Origin: Capitulum mitella
Taxonomy: Eukaryota; Arthropoda; Thecostraca; Pollicipedomorpha; Pollicipedidae
Length of the DNA stretch: 64,000 bases
Direction: 5' to 3'
Assembly (NCBI GenBank): GCA_030062745.1
Contig: CP099846.1
Span: 23,178,701 to 23,242,700 of the forward strand
In this document: positions 13,101-22,821 of the stretch, in pieces
How the letters are laid out: every line of letters begins with the position of its first letter
How positions within the stretch are numbered: position 1 is the first letter of the stretch
The notes under the pieces: model-generated
Seen by the model: the letters and a program-made list of their open reading frames with translations, nothing else
Databases searched by the model: none
Told to the model about the DNA's origin: nothing
Program-made: the position numbers and the translations under genes

Positions 13101-16100
13101 AGGGCAGACGGCCGTGAAGCGCCACTGCAGCCGCCGGCACAGGTGCGCCTTCACGTCGGCCAGCGTCGAGTCCAGGCGCCGGTGCACCTGCGGCGCGGCC
13201 GACGGCGCCGAGTCAGGGCAGGAGTCGGAGTCGGAGTCGGCGCGGAGTCGGAGCCGAACGAGCGGGGGGAAGGGACCACGTGCGGGGCCGACGGCGGCGG
13301 GTCGGAAACCGGAGACAGAACGCGGTGCCGAGAGGCTCTGACTGCACTGGAGCGAAAGCATTGCACGCAGGACCAGCTTCACTGGAATCCGTGGCCGGGA
13401 ACGGCCGGACTGAACAGGCTGGCCAGGACTCAGCAAGATAAGCGGGACTGCACTTAAACAACAAACACGCCTCCTCCGACACTGAACGCACTGCTGTTCA
13501 GAGGGAAACAGAACATCCCCGAGAATGACTCTGTCAGCTGTCTGGTCTGCGTGGGAACCTGGCTCCATCTGACGCGAGTCAGCATGGGCTGGTTTGCTCA
13601 TGTCTGCTCTGGTCTGCCCATGCTCGGTCTCCGGCGCGGCTGAGATGTGACGCAGCTCTCGCCTGCACGCAGACGTCGGGGTTGGGTCCGCTGGGGCAGT
13701 CCAGCAGGGCTGGGTATGAGTCCAGACCGTCCTCCAGCGCCGCACACAGCCGGGCCACCGTCACCTGTCGGCCACGTGATCACCGTCATCAGGCCGTGAC
13801 GGACACAGTCATCCAACGTCACCTCCGGGCCGGATGACTGTTGTCATTCGATTGTAGCGAAAAGAGGACAAATCCGTGTAGCCTCTTCCCGAGTGCTATG
13901 TTAATCAAGCGAGCGTTCTGGGTTAGCAATGCATCAACAGTACCTCCGTCGGGTGGTCTCAAGTGGCCATCGCGCCGGGGGACTACCAGCACCCCTCTGG
14001 CAGCACCCACCTGGACTCTGGCGTGGTGCGGGGCCGCCACACTCAGCACCATCTCGTGCGAGGCGTCGACGAAGAACTGGGCCCGGCCGAGGAAGACGAC
14101 CGGCGGACGGTGCGAGCTCTCCTGGCTCCAGGAGGCCAGCCGCACCGTCAGCTGGCTGACCACGCTGGCTGCGCCCGCCGCGGCAGACACGGGTCAGAGG
14201 CGGTGTACGGCGCGGGAGCGCGGGCGGCCGAGATCAGCCAGGAGCGTCAGCCGGAGTGTACGCAGTGAGGGACGCTCGCCAGGTCGGAGCTGTGGAGCCG
14301 AACGCGGCTGCGGCGCCTGGTTCCTGGACGTTATCCTGAGCCTCCGGCGCTCAAATGCGCGGGAACAGTTTTATCCACGACGGTTGGTTGAGTGGGTCGA
14401 CAATGGCGACCTTGAGGAACTCGAATATTTGCAGTTACGTTATGTTACCTTAGCCAGTTACACGTTCCTCGACGGGTCGACGGTTTGGTACCTGGGAGAA
14501 AAATTACCCTAAATTTGGGTCCATGTGGGCGCCGGAATTTGCAAACCAAACCTTCCTTAGCATCACCCATGATTCCACGCCACCCATTTTAAACGTTTTG
14601 GCCAAACAAACCAAAGACCCCGCCGTTGACGGTCGTGCCCGGCCAAGGTCGGCTCACCGGGCAGGAAGCCGCAGAAGTCGATATAGAAGGTGAGCGCGTC
14701 GGAGCCGTCCCGGGCCGCCTCCGTCGACTCCGACGGGCTGGAGATCAAGCTGGGCAGCAGCAGCATCTTCGGCAGGGCCACGCTCTCCGCCAGGTCTGTG
14801 GCAGAGGCGCGGCGGTCCTGAGGAAACTGCGGGACAGACTCGTGGGCAGTACACGGGAGCGCGTTTAGGGCAGAATACGTACTTTCCATTTAATACGAGA
14901 AATGGCGCAAGCACTTTGAATGGAAACAGCATGGATGACGTTCCGGGAGTACAAAACCAATGCTGTTTCTCTAACTCCGTACGCCCCAAAGCCGAGTTCG
15001 CAGCTTCCATCGTCACTTTAATGGCATCATGTCTAATTTCAACCATTCCACTCGTACGTATGTATCATTCTTGTCATTCTATGCTGCTACAAAACTTGTA
15101 ATGTCGATATGCAACGCATTATCACAAAACTACAACCAAGAAAAAACGTATCCTGGTTTCAGTGCAGGAACAGTGTAGCCTGCCAGAGTCTGCGGACTAG
15201 AGTCAACGGGACGGGACTCACCGTACAGTCCAGGCGGTGGCGCCAGCTGGCAGAGCAGGCCCAGCCTCCGGAGGACCCCCAGACTGACGGTGTCGCTCGT
15301 CAGGTCGTCCCACTGGCGCGTCAGCAGGGCCGACTCCACCACACCTTCCGTCTCCAGCCGGCGCCAGGCGCTCGGAGCAGACTGCCGGGAGGAGCAGAGT
15401 CAAACGGAGCAGGCTGACGGGAGAACAGTCAAACGGAGCAGACTGACGGGAGGAGCAGAGTCAAACGGAGCCGACTGACGGAAGAACAGTCAAACGGAGC
15501 CGACTGACGGCAGAACAGTCAAACGGAGCCGACTGACGGGTGAAGCAGAGTCAAACGGAGCCAACTGACGGGAGGAGCAGAGTCAAACAGAGCCGACTGA
15601 CGGGAGAAGCAGTCAAACGGAGCAGACTGACGGGTGGAGCAGAGTCAAACGGGGCAGACTGACGGGTGGAGCAGAGTCAAATGGAGCAGACTGATGAGAG
15701 GAGTAGAGTCAAACGGAGCAGACTGACGAGAGAAGCAGTCAATCGGAGCAAAACTGACGGGAGGAGTAGAGTCAAACGGAGCAGACTGACGGGAGAAACA
15801 GTCAAACGGAGCAGACTGACGGGATGGAGACTCAGAGCGACGAGAAGAAGCGACTGACGTGGTGGATTGCACTTCAACACAGCTCAGTGCCTGGGTAAGG
15901 GACACAAACAAAGCGCCGCCAAATGTCGAAGAGGATTGGAAACACAGCATGTACAGCACTGAAGTACCGCACCACAGAGCATAGAAATTAAACGCAAGGC
16001 ATTGAGGAGGCGCTGTTCATTCTGAAAGAAATGAGAATAAAATAGTATACTTTGATAACACACTTTAATAAGGTATTACACATGTTACTCGGAGGCCGCT

Positions 16101-19100
16101 GCAGTGCTCACCTGGTAGTATTTCCGCTTCGCCCTGATGACGTCAGCGATCAGCTGGACAAGCCACGGCGGCGAGAGCAGCACCAGCCGCTGCGCGCCGT
16201 CGCCGTGGTACAGCAGGCTGCCCTGGTCGTGGTGGAACTGCAGGAAGGTGGCCAGCTCCTCGCCCGCCACCTCGTGCTCGGCCGCCATCGTTTCCACCTG
16301 CCGAGCGAGCGCGGCCGACACTCAGACTGGCCGTCTGGCGGCCGACGCCCGCACGGCCTTAGCGTCCTCCACGGCGACCATCGCAAGGGAAGTGGCCAGA
16401 ACAAGATGGTGGTCTGTGCGGCCACGAGGTGGTGGATGGGGAGGTGCATGCCAAAGGTGTTGCCGAAAAAATAAAAACCCACATTAAATAGGTTCTTCGG
16501 AGACAGAAATTCCGAAAGATTTTGCGACGTGTTCGAAATCTTCGAAATATTTTCAAATGCATATCTACTTTTCAAATATTTCACAAATGCTTACCTTCAG
16601 ATTTGTGTCGATGTTCACTTCAAGCTTAAAGCACTGAAGTTCACTGGAAGCCTCCCGGCAGCAGGTGAATCTTAGTTCTCAGGGCCGGCTCGCTGCCCTC
16701 GTGCTCACCTCGCTCATTGTGGCGACGACCAGGCCGGCCCGCACCCGGCGGGCCACCTCCTCCTCGAGCCGCAGCCAGCGGACCGGCACCTTCTCGCCCA
16801 TGTGCGGCTGCGCCAGCGTCAGTCGGCCAACACAGACGCGCAGAGCCGCCAGCTCGTCCGAGGCAGCGTCCAGCGCCAGCGCGAACACCTCGCCGTGCAC
16901 GTGCCGGCCGCAGAGCCGCTCCTCGAAGGCCTGCCGCAGCCTCTGCCGCATCTCCTGCAGCTGCGGGGACGGGGCACGGTCAGCCGCAGCGGGCATCGTC
17001 ACCCGCCTGTTACAGATGGAAACAGTTCACAGGTCTGTTGCTGCCAAATCTCATGCAGCTGCGGGGAGATGGCGCGCTTAACTGCAAAGGAGCCATCGCT
17101 CGCCTATTGCAGGCCGAAAAAGTTCACAATCGGTTGGACATGGTAACATCAACCAGTTGGTCGTAGCAGGAGATAATTGATATTCTGCTGAAAATGGTGA
17201 AGGTTCGTACGTCTGTCGTAGCCGGAGGTAGTTCACACGTCTGTCGAACTGGACACAGTTTACATGCCTGATGAGGCCCAAAATTTCTCACGTCTGTGGT
17301 AGTTTCGAACAATGCGCAGGTCCTTTGCAGTCACTATAGACCATTCACTTGCTAACAATGGTACAATGACTGGTAGCTGGAACGAAATAGTTACGTTTAA
17401 CACGCCACTCAACAGCTGAAGACTCTAAATTACGAGGCAGAAGGCCATCAGGCAGCCGATACAACTCCGACAACGGTAAGTATAGCGATGTAGCACGGTT
17501 AGCTGCCACCACAAAACCTTCAAGAGCCCATCAGCCTTTGAGGTGTATTTCTCGTAACTGCGCTAACGGCCCACCATGGCCTCTGTCGGCGCTGGCTGGT
17601 CCCCGTCCCCTCTCCAGACGCCGGCCAGCAGAACGGGCGGCGCCATCGTCTCGTGCCCTTCCACGCTGAGCGAGGTGGTGGCGCCGGCGGTGGCCGCGGC
17701 GTGGATCAGCTGTACCCGGTCCAGCAACTGGTCCAGTCTGGTGCGGCCCTCCAGCGCCAATTCCCGGGCCTGCGGCACACCAAACCAAGTCTTTATGCAT
17801 GCACAGTTAATGAAGCAACCACGTATTCAAATTCTTTTGTTTTGCACGTTCAATAATGTTTGTCTTCGAAGAAAGAAGTCGCTGTTTAGGCTGAGAACCG
17901 TGATAACAGGGTGACACAATGTCCTGCCCGGGCATCGACACACCAGAGACAGTTCTACCAGAACAAACCAGCCGTTATCGGAATATTGGCCTGACCCTCC
18001 TGCCGGCAATGACACGCCGTCGGTTACATCAGATGCCAGGGTACCTCTGATCGACGATAGAGACTGGTCTGAACTTTACCGTTTTGAAGGTGGCCACCAC
18101 CAAAACCTCCTGATGATGGCGATGACCTTGACGTGGCCTTGAGACTGACCTGACCTTGCTCCCAGTAGGTGGTGACTGCCGGACTGTCCAGCGGCTTGGA
18201 TGCGTCAAACACCAGGAGATAAACTCCTCGGTAGCCGAGCAGAGGCAGCTGTACTGCCTCAAACTCAGGGTCACCACTCCAGTCCCAAACGCTGACAGTG
18301 ACCTGAGATACACGGAAACACACGGATGGTGACACGAGCTACATGGTTGCGGAATGACGGTGACCTAAGTTGAAGAGACACACTAACGCTGACGGCGACC
18401 TGTAGTCTGGAGACTAGGCGCATGCAAAAAGTGGGAAGTGGGAGGGAGCCAGAACGTTTTTCCCACAGGACTGATGTTAGACAAAAAAAATGGGAGGGGC
18501 ATTTTTGACCTTTTTGAACCCCCCCATCCTACGTCTATGTCTCAGGCACAGCCAATGACGGCAGCCCCTATAGTAGACGGAAAAGCGTGACTGAGCCGCG
18601 CCTGTCCCTAACACCGACCAAACCTCCCACCAGCGCCGGCTGCGGACCGCCCGTGTTCCCTCCCCTCCTCCTCCAGCGACGCCGCCGGCGTTCGTGACCG
18701 GCGCCGGCCATGACTGACCTGCTGCGCCGGGCTGGGGGTCGCGGTCGCCGCCCGCTCTCGGCTGTTGTCCGGCGACTCGGCGAGCATGCCCTCCACCAGG
18801 CGGACGATGTCTGCCGGCAGCTCCTTCAGCGCGCCCTCGTCCGTCACCTGATCGGCAAGTGCGGACACGCTTGGCGGACCAGGGGCGCAGCGAAGATTTT
18901 CTTAAAGGGGGAGCTCAGTGTGGACTGAAACCATACGAAAACCGCCTGCCGGGAAGACGATGTGCAATTGTTTTCACAAAAAGTACAGGGGGGGGGGCCT
19001 TTGTGTAGCGGACTATCGGATCATCCAAAGCGAGTCACAGCTTCTCACAAGAACATATTCGTATACCTTCCCATTGAAGACTTGACCACGTTTCGCGGAA

Positions 19101-22100
19101 ACATGTCCCCGCGCGAGCGCCCACGCGTGCGTGGATGCATTTACTAACCTCGTCTTTCTTTGGCATCACTTTGTTGAGGCTGTTGCGGCTCAGATTGACT
19201 CTGAACGTGCTGGAGAAGGAGCGGGACGATGAGCGGTTCTTCCGCTTGGCCAGCTCTCTGGATTTCCTGTCCTTGAGCAGCTCCCGGACCACGTTGCGAG
19301 CGATCGCCGTCTGGTACTCTTCCTCGATTTCCTCCGGGTCTGGACAGAGGGGCGCAGTACGATTAGTTAGCAAACGTCCGCGTCGCCACATTGCCACGGA
19401 GAGGTTCAGTCTGTGTGTCAGTCACAGTTTTAGACACACGAGTCAGTCCCGGTGAATAAAAATGGATTTCGGGATGATGAAAAAGAAGCAAGTAAAAAAA
19501 GAGCAATGGACGTATCCAATTTACCCAGCAGTCAATGTGAGGTGTCTGATAACGACATTAGCATCGTGAGACTTGGTGAGCCATAACTGCTCCGAGTCGT
19601 GGCATAAATTCCTGCAAGTCAGCTGTCAAGGCGGGCACATTTCTGGATCAAAGAACCGGGTGTGGGGGCATAGCAAATAGCGCGTAGGCAAATGGCGGGC
19701 AATTCGGCTCAGTCCGCCATTACCTGGGACGGGACACTCACCCCTCTGTGCGCGGGAGCGGAGGCCGCTGCTGAGGCGGACGCTGTCGGTCGTCTGCCAC
19801 GCGCCGGGCTCATCCAGAGGGAACGTGAAGAGGTCCGAGCTGTCCAGGCCCGGCGTCGGAGACACCTCGCCGGCGGACGTGCCCAGCAGGAGGTGGCGCA
19901 GACACGTCTTACCCGACCTGCCACCGGAGAGGCAACTTTAGAACAGCTACACGTACAGGAAGCTCGCAGTCATAAATATAATTCCTTCGTAGTTCCATTC
20001 ATTCTCTATTTACATCCGTATCAGGTTATATTAATTTTATGTTTGTGCGGATTTGCATGAGTTTATATGAGTTGGAAGATTATATGAATATGAATTATGT
20101 TTATATGCGTTTGTATTTCTACTGGCGGTGTAGGGTTCAACAGCCCAGAGTCTATATTTTGCCTCATTCAGCAGCGTTGTTACGTCACACATCACCAACA
20201 TACGCCATTAATTCGGTGATCATCACATACCCGACGTGTTCCGGTGGAAGTGCTCCCCTGACTGAACTGAGCTCCCAGACAAGAAACGCTCGCCTCACCT
20301 GCACTCCCCGACCAGGAACAGGCGGCTACGGTAGACGGCCACCGTGCCGGACTTCCTGACCTGGCGATAGAGGTCACGGGCCGCCTGGCCGCGGGCCAGA
20401 ATCTCCAGCGGCGTCTCTTCTGGCGAAGGGAGCCAGACGGCAGCACGTCAGCACGTCAGCTCAGAGAGGAAACACGTCAGCGGACCGGTCACGCGGAAGG
20501 AGACGCTGCGCTACCTCTGCTGCTGAAGTTCGACCACGACGCTAAACATGATACCTGACACATTGTCCCAAGAGAACAGCGTGTTGGTGGTTAGCGTCTT
20601 TCATTTGTTGTGTTTCTGTCATCGTCCTCTTCATGACAAGACTACACGATCCCACAGAAGTGGGACATTCAAGGACATAGTCTCACGGACTGGCTGTAAT
20701 GAGAGGACCATGCAGAGGGGAACGGATCCATACATGATCCATACATGGCACAACGTGGATAAGTCCATGGCATACGTGGACGGCCTGAGAGGATGAGGGC
20801 AGCGAGCGACAGACTGTCGCCGTCACAGACGGCCTGGAAAGCCTGCGTGCACTGGCAGCCCGCAGGACCGGCAGGCAGTGACGGGACCTCACCATCGCAG
20901 GTGACCTGGACGGCCTGGGTGTTGCCGTAGACGTCGATGAGGGCCCACAGAGGCCGGTCCGCCGGCACGCCGGTGGCGAGTCTCGTCACCTGGTGGTGGT
21001 TCACCGACACGTGCAGTTCTCCCGCCTCCGTCAGCCAGAAGTGAACCCTGCCGACCGACGCGCGAGCTCAGCACCACCTCCTGCTGCACCCGCCAGAACG
21101 TGGTGCACTGTCGCCTTTTACTGGGGTGCTGGGGCTAGCTTTGCGGTCGTTCTGAACACGGAAGCGCAGCAGTGTTCACGTGAGATGACGAGCGGGTCGA
21201 AACTGATGGACGTAATCAAATAGAGCATCTTGTCGCTCGATTAGGTACACGACAGCCTTAGCTGCAGGGCGGTGACCTGGTGCTGTGAAGGGATAGTGAT
21301 GTGCTAAATTTCCGTATCTGGTGGACCATGAGTGCGCGATCACTTATGTGGTGTCTGGCGAGGTACAACGATGTTGGTGAACCGAGGGTCGGTCCGGCAC
21401 CTCAGCTTGGCGCCGTTGGCTGAGTGGCAACCTGCTTGAGCTGTAACAAAGTCTGCTATGCCACTCTAAAATTTCTCTGTTCCGTGTTCCTTTGTACTAA
21501 ATTCTACAGCTCTGACTCATTCTGTCTCGATTGCATCAGCCTTAAATCAGCCAGTTCTCGGAATCGCAAGGCGATATGAAGCTCTCCGACTGGTCAGAAT
21601 GTTGTGATTGCATCACGCTTGGCAACCACTTCCGTCTGCACGCCGTATAGAAAGCGCGCCGCGCGTTCTCTCTTGTTTCTTCTCCCCCCCCCCCTCTCTC
21701 TCTGTGTGGCTGCGTGACGCGTTGAGGCTTTTTCTGCAGTACTCTGAGAAGCTCTCTCGCTCTCTCGGTGTGACTGCGCGAGTGCTGCAGATGGCAATGC
21801 AGCGTGGGCATGTGAAGCAACAGCTCTTTGTACAACTGAGGAAGGACTGAAGGACTTAGACTCTGGCACAAACGAGGTCGCCAACACGCAAAAATGTCAG
21901 GCCACGCAACAAAACACTACTACAAAAGCGTCCTGACGAAGTAACTTGACGGGATGCCCTAAAGCACGGTCCACCACCTCCATCCGACACCATTGGCTGG
22001 ACGGTGAGCTGATAAGCTGGCCTGTCGTGTTGGCGCGAGAGCCAGTCGGGCCCCTCACCTGGCGCCATCGCTGAGATGCTGCTCGCGGATGGTGCGCACC

Positions 22101-22821
22101 CAGAAGCCGGGTCGCCTGATCAGGTCGGGGAAGGAGTAGCGTGGCAGCGAGGTCAGCGTCTCCGGGTCGTGCCAGGTGACGCCGACCCGCAGCGCGCCGT
22201 TCCAGTCGGCCACCTGGGTTAGCCGCAGGTGGTACTGTTCACCGCGCACCAGCGGGCTCGAGCTGTCGGCGCGGGCCGCTCCGGTCAGGGCAACTTGTGC
22301 TGCGTCCCGCACTCTAGCAGCGGCTCAGTTGGGGAGGGAGGGCGGTACGGGGCATATGCTTCTTGACACTGAAAATTTAACGCGCCAAAAAAAATGAAAA
22401 TTTCCGGAATTCAAAAACAAAAGACTAGAAATCTGCGGTTTTACGTTTTGAGGGAGACGGACTTGCCCTGGATCCCACCCCGCCCCTCCCCGGCGAAATC
22501 CTGGCAACGCCCTTGCACGTCAGTGAAGGTGACTGGCACTCTCTACATCAGATCCGGAACTCAGCGTGTCATATGTGATTTCTATCCTTCCTTGCGTGCA
22601 CCCGTAGAACGCTTCGGTTTACCGATATGTAGCTGGGCGCCCCGCAAACAAGGTGTCAGCCACGTAGAAGCAAGGCATCCAGCCTAACCTGAAGGTGATG
22701 CCATTGCAGAAGCCTTCCCTCCTGCTGGCGCACGTGTCGCCGTTTTCCAGCGAGACGTGCGATCCGTGCACGGAGTGGAACTTGAACATGGTCCACCGCC
22801 GGCACTGCCACTTATCGGCCC
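6956..22821 (-). CDS. NHR-Roc-COR-Death-TIR multidomain protein (Roco family, TIR-bearing)
   Basis: Twenty-one exons, in transcription order: 22689-22821, 22059-22262, 20893-21047, 20299-20419, 19742-19917, 19149-19339, 18719-18847, 18150-18302, 17575-17769, 16709-16960, 16112-16297, 15222-15381, 14658-14795, 14011-14168, 12926-13187, 11090-11242, 10188-10361, 9608-9783, 8678-8855, 8166-8305, 6956-7147. All borders are GT/AG and all phases agree: 3,626 nt, 1,207 residues plus stop, with two bases entering from an unseen 5' exon. Approximate domains: NHR 13-160, Roc 197-486, COR 487-870, Death 885-978, TIR 982-1110, proline-rich tail to 1207. Roco proteins couple a Roc GTPase to COR-mediated dimerisation. 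Death and TIR domains are self-associating signalling modules of innate immunity and cell death, and NHR domains bind partners in Neuralized E3 ligases. I infer an intracellular receptor or signalling scaffold. The missing start and the exact ends of a few exons are the main uncertainties. Confidence 0.85.
7148..8165 (-). other. Intron with repeated copies of its own 3' splice-site edge
   Basis: Copies of the acceptor/exon edge (minus strand CGCAGGTGATGGAGTC) lie near 7199-7217, 7250-7266 and 7588-7607, besides the true one at 7147. A CCACCACGCC...ACACCCA segment is also duplicated at 7177-7200 and 7573-7590. A dispersed repeat (7275-7545) lies between the copies. Confidence 0.6.
7275..7545 (-). 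repeat. Dispersed repeat, copy A (inverted relative to 11410-11690)
   Basis: The reverse complement aligns colinearly with 11410-11690. Shared blocks are CAGGATT with a G-run, TTTTGTCA-ATGCC, CATATTTAAC, TCACT-TTCCGTATT, AGACCGC-TGGCTCA and CCTTGGCTACGT. The element is about 270 bases long, lacks an ORF and looks like a non-autonomous mobile element. Confidence 0.75.
8166..9783 (-). CDS. TIR domain, three exons
   Basis: Exons 9608-9783, 8678-8855 and 8166-8305. Box 1: APVFISYQWDHQEQAV. BB-loop region: RCWMDLGQMGGGDLLYEKI. Then AKVFVACLSQQYLKSQLC, REAHLADLL and IVPVLLERLDWPPAGS. This is the invertebrate TIR subtype with a QMGGGD motif. A glutamate (in LCLREAHLAD) occupies the helix position of the catalytic Glu of NAD-hydrolysing TIRs such as SARM1. 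Exon 8166-8305 (VDWSQRADELVRQVCLLL) ends or follows the fold. TIRs either assemble signalling complexes or cleave NAD; the sequence allows both. Confidence 0.87.
8978..9400. repeat. G/C-homopolymer-rich dispersed repeat with internal CATCCTATAGC units
   Basis: Begins CACGTAGCCAGGACTCGG and contains several CCTTATCAACCTTATC units, then about four CATCCTATAGC-type units. Its start matches the GTAGCCAGGATT edge of other repeats in the window. Intronic, non-coding. Confidence 0.5.
10188..11242 (-). CDS. Death domain, two exons
   Basis: Exons 11090-11242 and 10188-10361 join at I-G|Y. Helix 1-2 region: LNSATAPQWVKQAAKLLNAG then CSDWLAVAKKIG. Helix 3-6 region: FDDCLDPGMALITDWMQISG then FSIDMLCAVLDGLARDDV. 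Tryptophans sit where the Death fold has its core (DWLAVA and TDWMQ). Length (about 94 residues) and the GMALITDW signature fit Death domains found next to Roc-COR and TIR in invertebrates. It would recruit other Death-fold proteins; no partner can be named from this sequence. Confidence 0.8.
11410..11690 (+). repeat. Dispersed repeat, copy B
   Basis: Partner of the copy at 7275-7545 in opposite orientation. Ends CCCCTTGGCTACGTGCCTG. Both copies lie in introns of the same gene, so the pre-mRNA could fold back on itself. Confidence 0.75.
12926..16960 (-). CDS. COR (C-terminal of Roc) domain block, six exons
   Basis: Exons 16709-16960, 16112-16297, 15222-15381, 14658-14795, 14011-14168 and 12926-13187. 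Signature segments in order: QPHMGEKVPVRWLRLEEEV (COR-A), FHHDQGSLLYHGD with LSPPWLVQLIADVI (winged-helix part), GVLRRLGLLCQL, LTFYIDFCGFLP (COR-B), RAQFFVDASHEMVL, and the closing cysteine cluster CPCGRPCPAHGR then TVYCDFRRVNVEPL. This order and length (about 385 residues) match metazoan Roco proteins, where COR mediates dimerisation and transmits the nucleotide state. The CPCG/HGR/C...H cluster suggests a small metal-binding knuckle, which is inference. The acceptor of exon 15222-15381 is flanked by a minisatellite built from the same sequence. Confidence 0.88.
15383..15835 (-). repeat. Minisatellite of 29-33 bp derived from the adjacent splice acceptor
   Basis: About fifteen units. On the minus strand each contains CTCCTCCCGTCAGTCTGCTCC. 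The true 3' splice site and exon start at 15381 reads CTCCTCCCGGCAG|TCTGCTCC. The array therefore consists of amplified copies of the intron/exon junction, each retaining an AG followed by the first codons of the exon. Confidence 0.88.
17575..20419 (-). CDS. Roc GTPase domain block, six exons
   Basis: Exons 20299-20419, 19742-19917, 19149-19339, 18719-18847, 18150-18302 and 17575-17769. The P-loop is split by an intron: RLFLVGEC at the end of one exon and RSGKTCLRHLL at the start of the next give GECRSGKT, a full Walker A. The G3 region is VSVWDWSGDPEF (DxxG as DWSG), followed by GYRGVYLLVFDAS. The strand before G4 is PPVLLAGVW. Between P-loop and G3 lie about 165 residues, far more than the roughly 40 usual in Roc domains, including a lysine/arginine/serine-rich stretch KRKNRSSSRSFSS. 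The G4 THxD motif is not recognisable (GVWRGDGD instead). Roc domains bind GTP/GDP and regulate the attached COR dimer. Nucleotide binding is likely from the P-loop; specificity is uncertain. Confidence 0.85.
18420..18545. repeat. Dispersed repeat fragment (CATGCAAAAAGTG family)
   Basis: Shares CATGCAAAAAGTG, GGGAGG, ACGTTTTT-CCACAG and TGTTA blocks in the same order with 35415-35490. Ends CCCCCCATCCTACGTCTATG. Short, non-coding, inside an intron of the Roc block. Confidence 0.6.
20893..22821 (-). CDS. NHR (Neuralized homology repeat) block, three exons
   Basis: Exons 22689-22821, 22059-22262 and 20893-21047. Joined, they read FHSVHGSHVSLENG, GFCNGITFSSSPL, DWNGALRVGVTWHDPETL, SLPRYSFPDL, GFWVRTIREQHL and LWALIDVYGNTQ. 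This follows the Neuralized NHR pattern of Drosophila and vertebrate Neurl proteins along its whole length (about 145 residues). For exon 2 the acceptor at 22262/22263 was chosen over the upstream TAG at about 22315 because it restores the family motif FCNGITFSS; the longer choice would insert about 17 residues. The NHR of Neuralized binds Notch ligands and phosphoinositides; the partner here is unknown. No RING finger is visible in the window. Confidence 0.85.

Noticed and set aside
15383..15835. CRISPR-like array
   Set aside because: Units are contiguous and degenerate with no unique spacers, the host is an animal genome, and the units derive from a splice site.
22262..22315. Longer version of the second NHR exon using the TAG acceptor near 22315
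   Set aside because: It is phase-compatible but inserts about 17 residues in the conserved GITFSS motif; the acceptor at 22263-22264 restores the family sequence.
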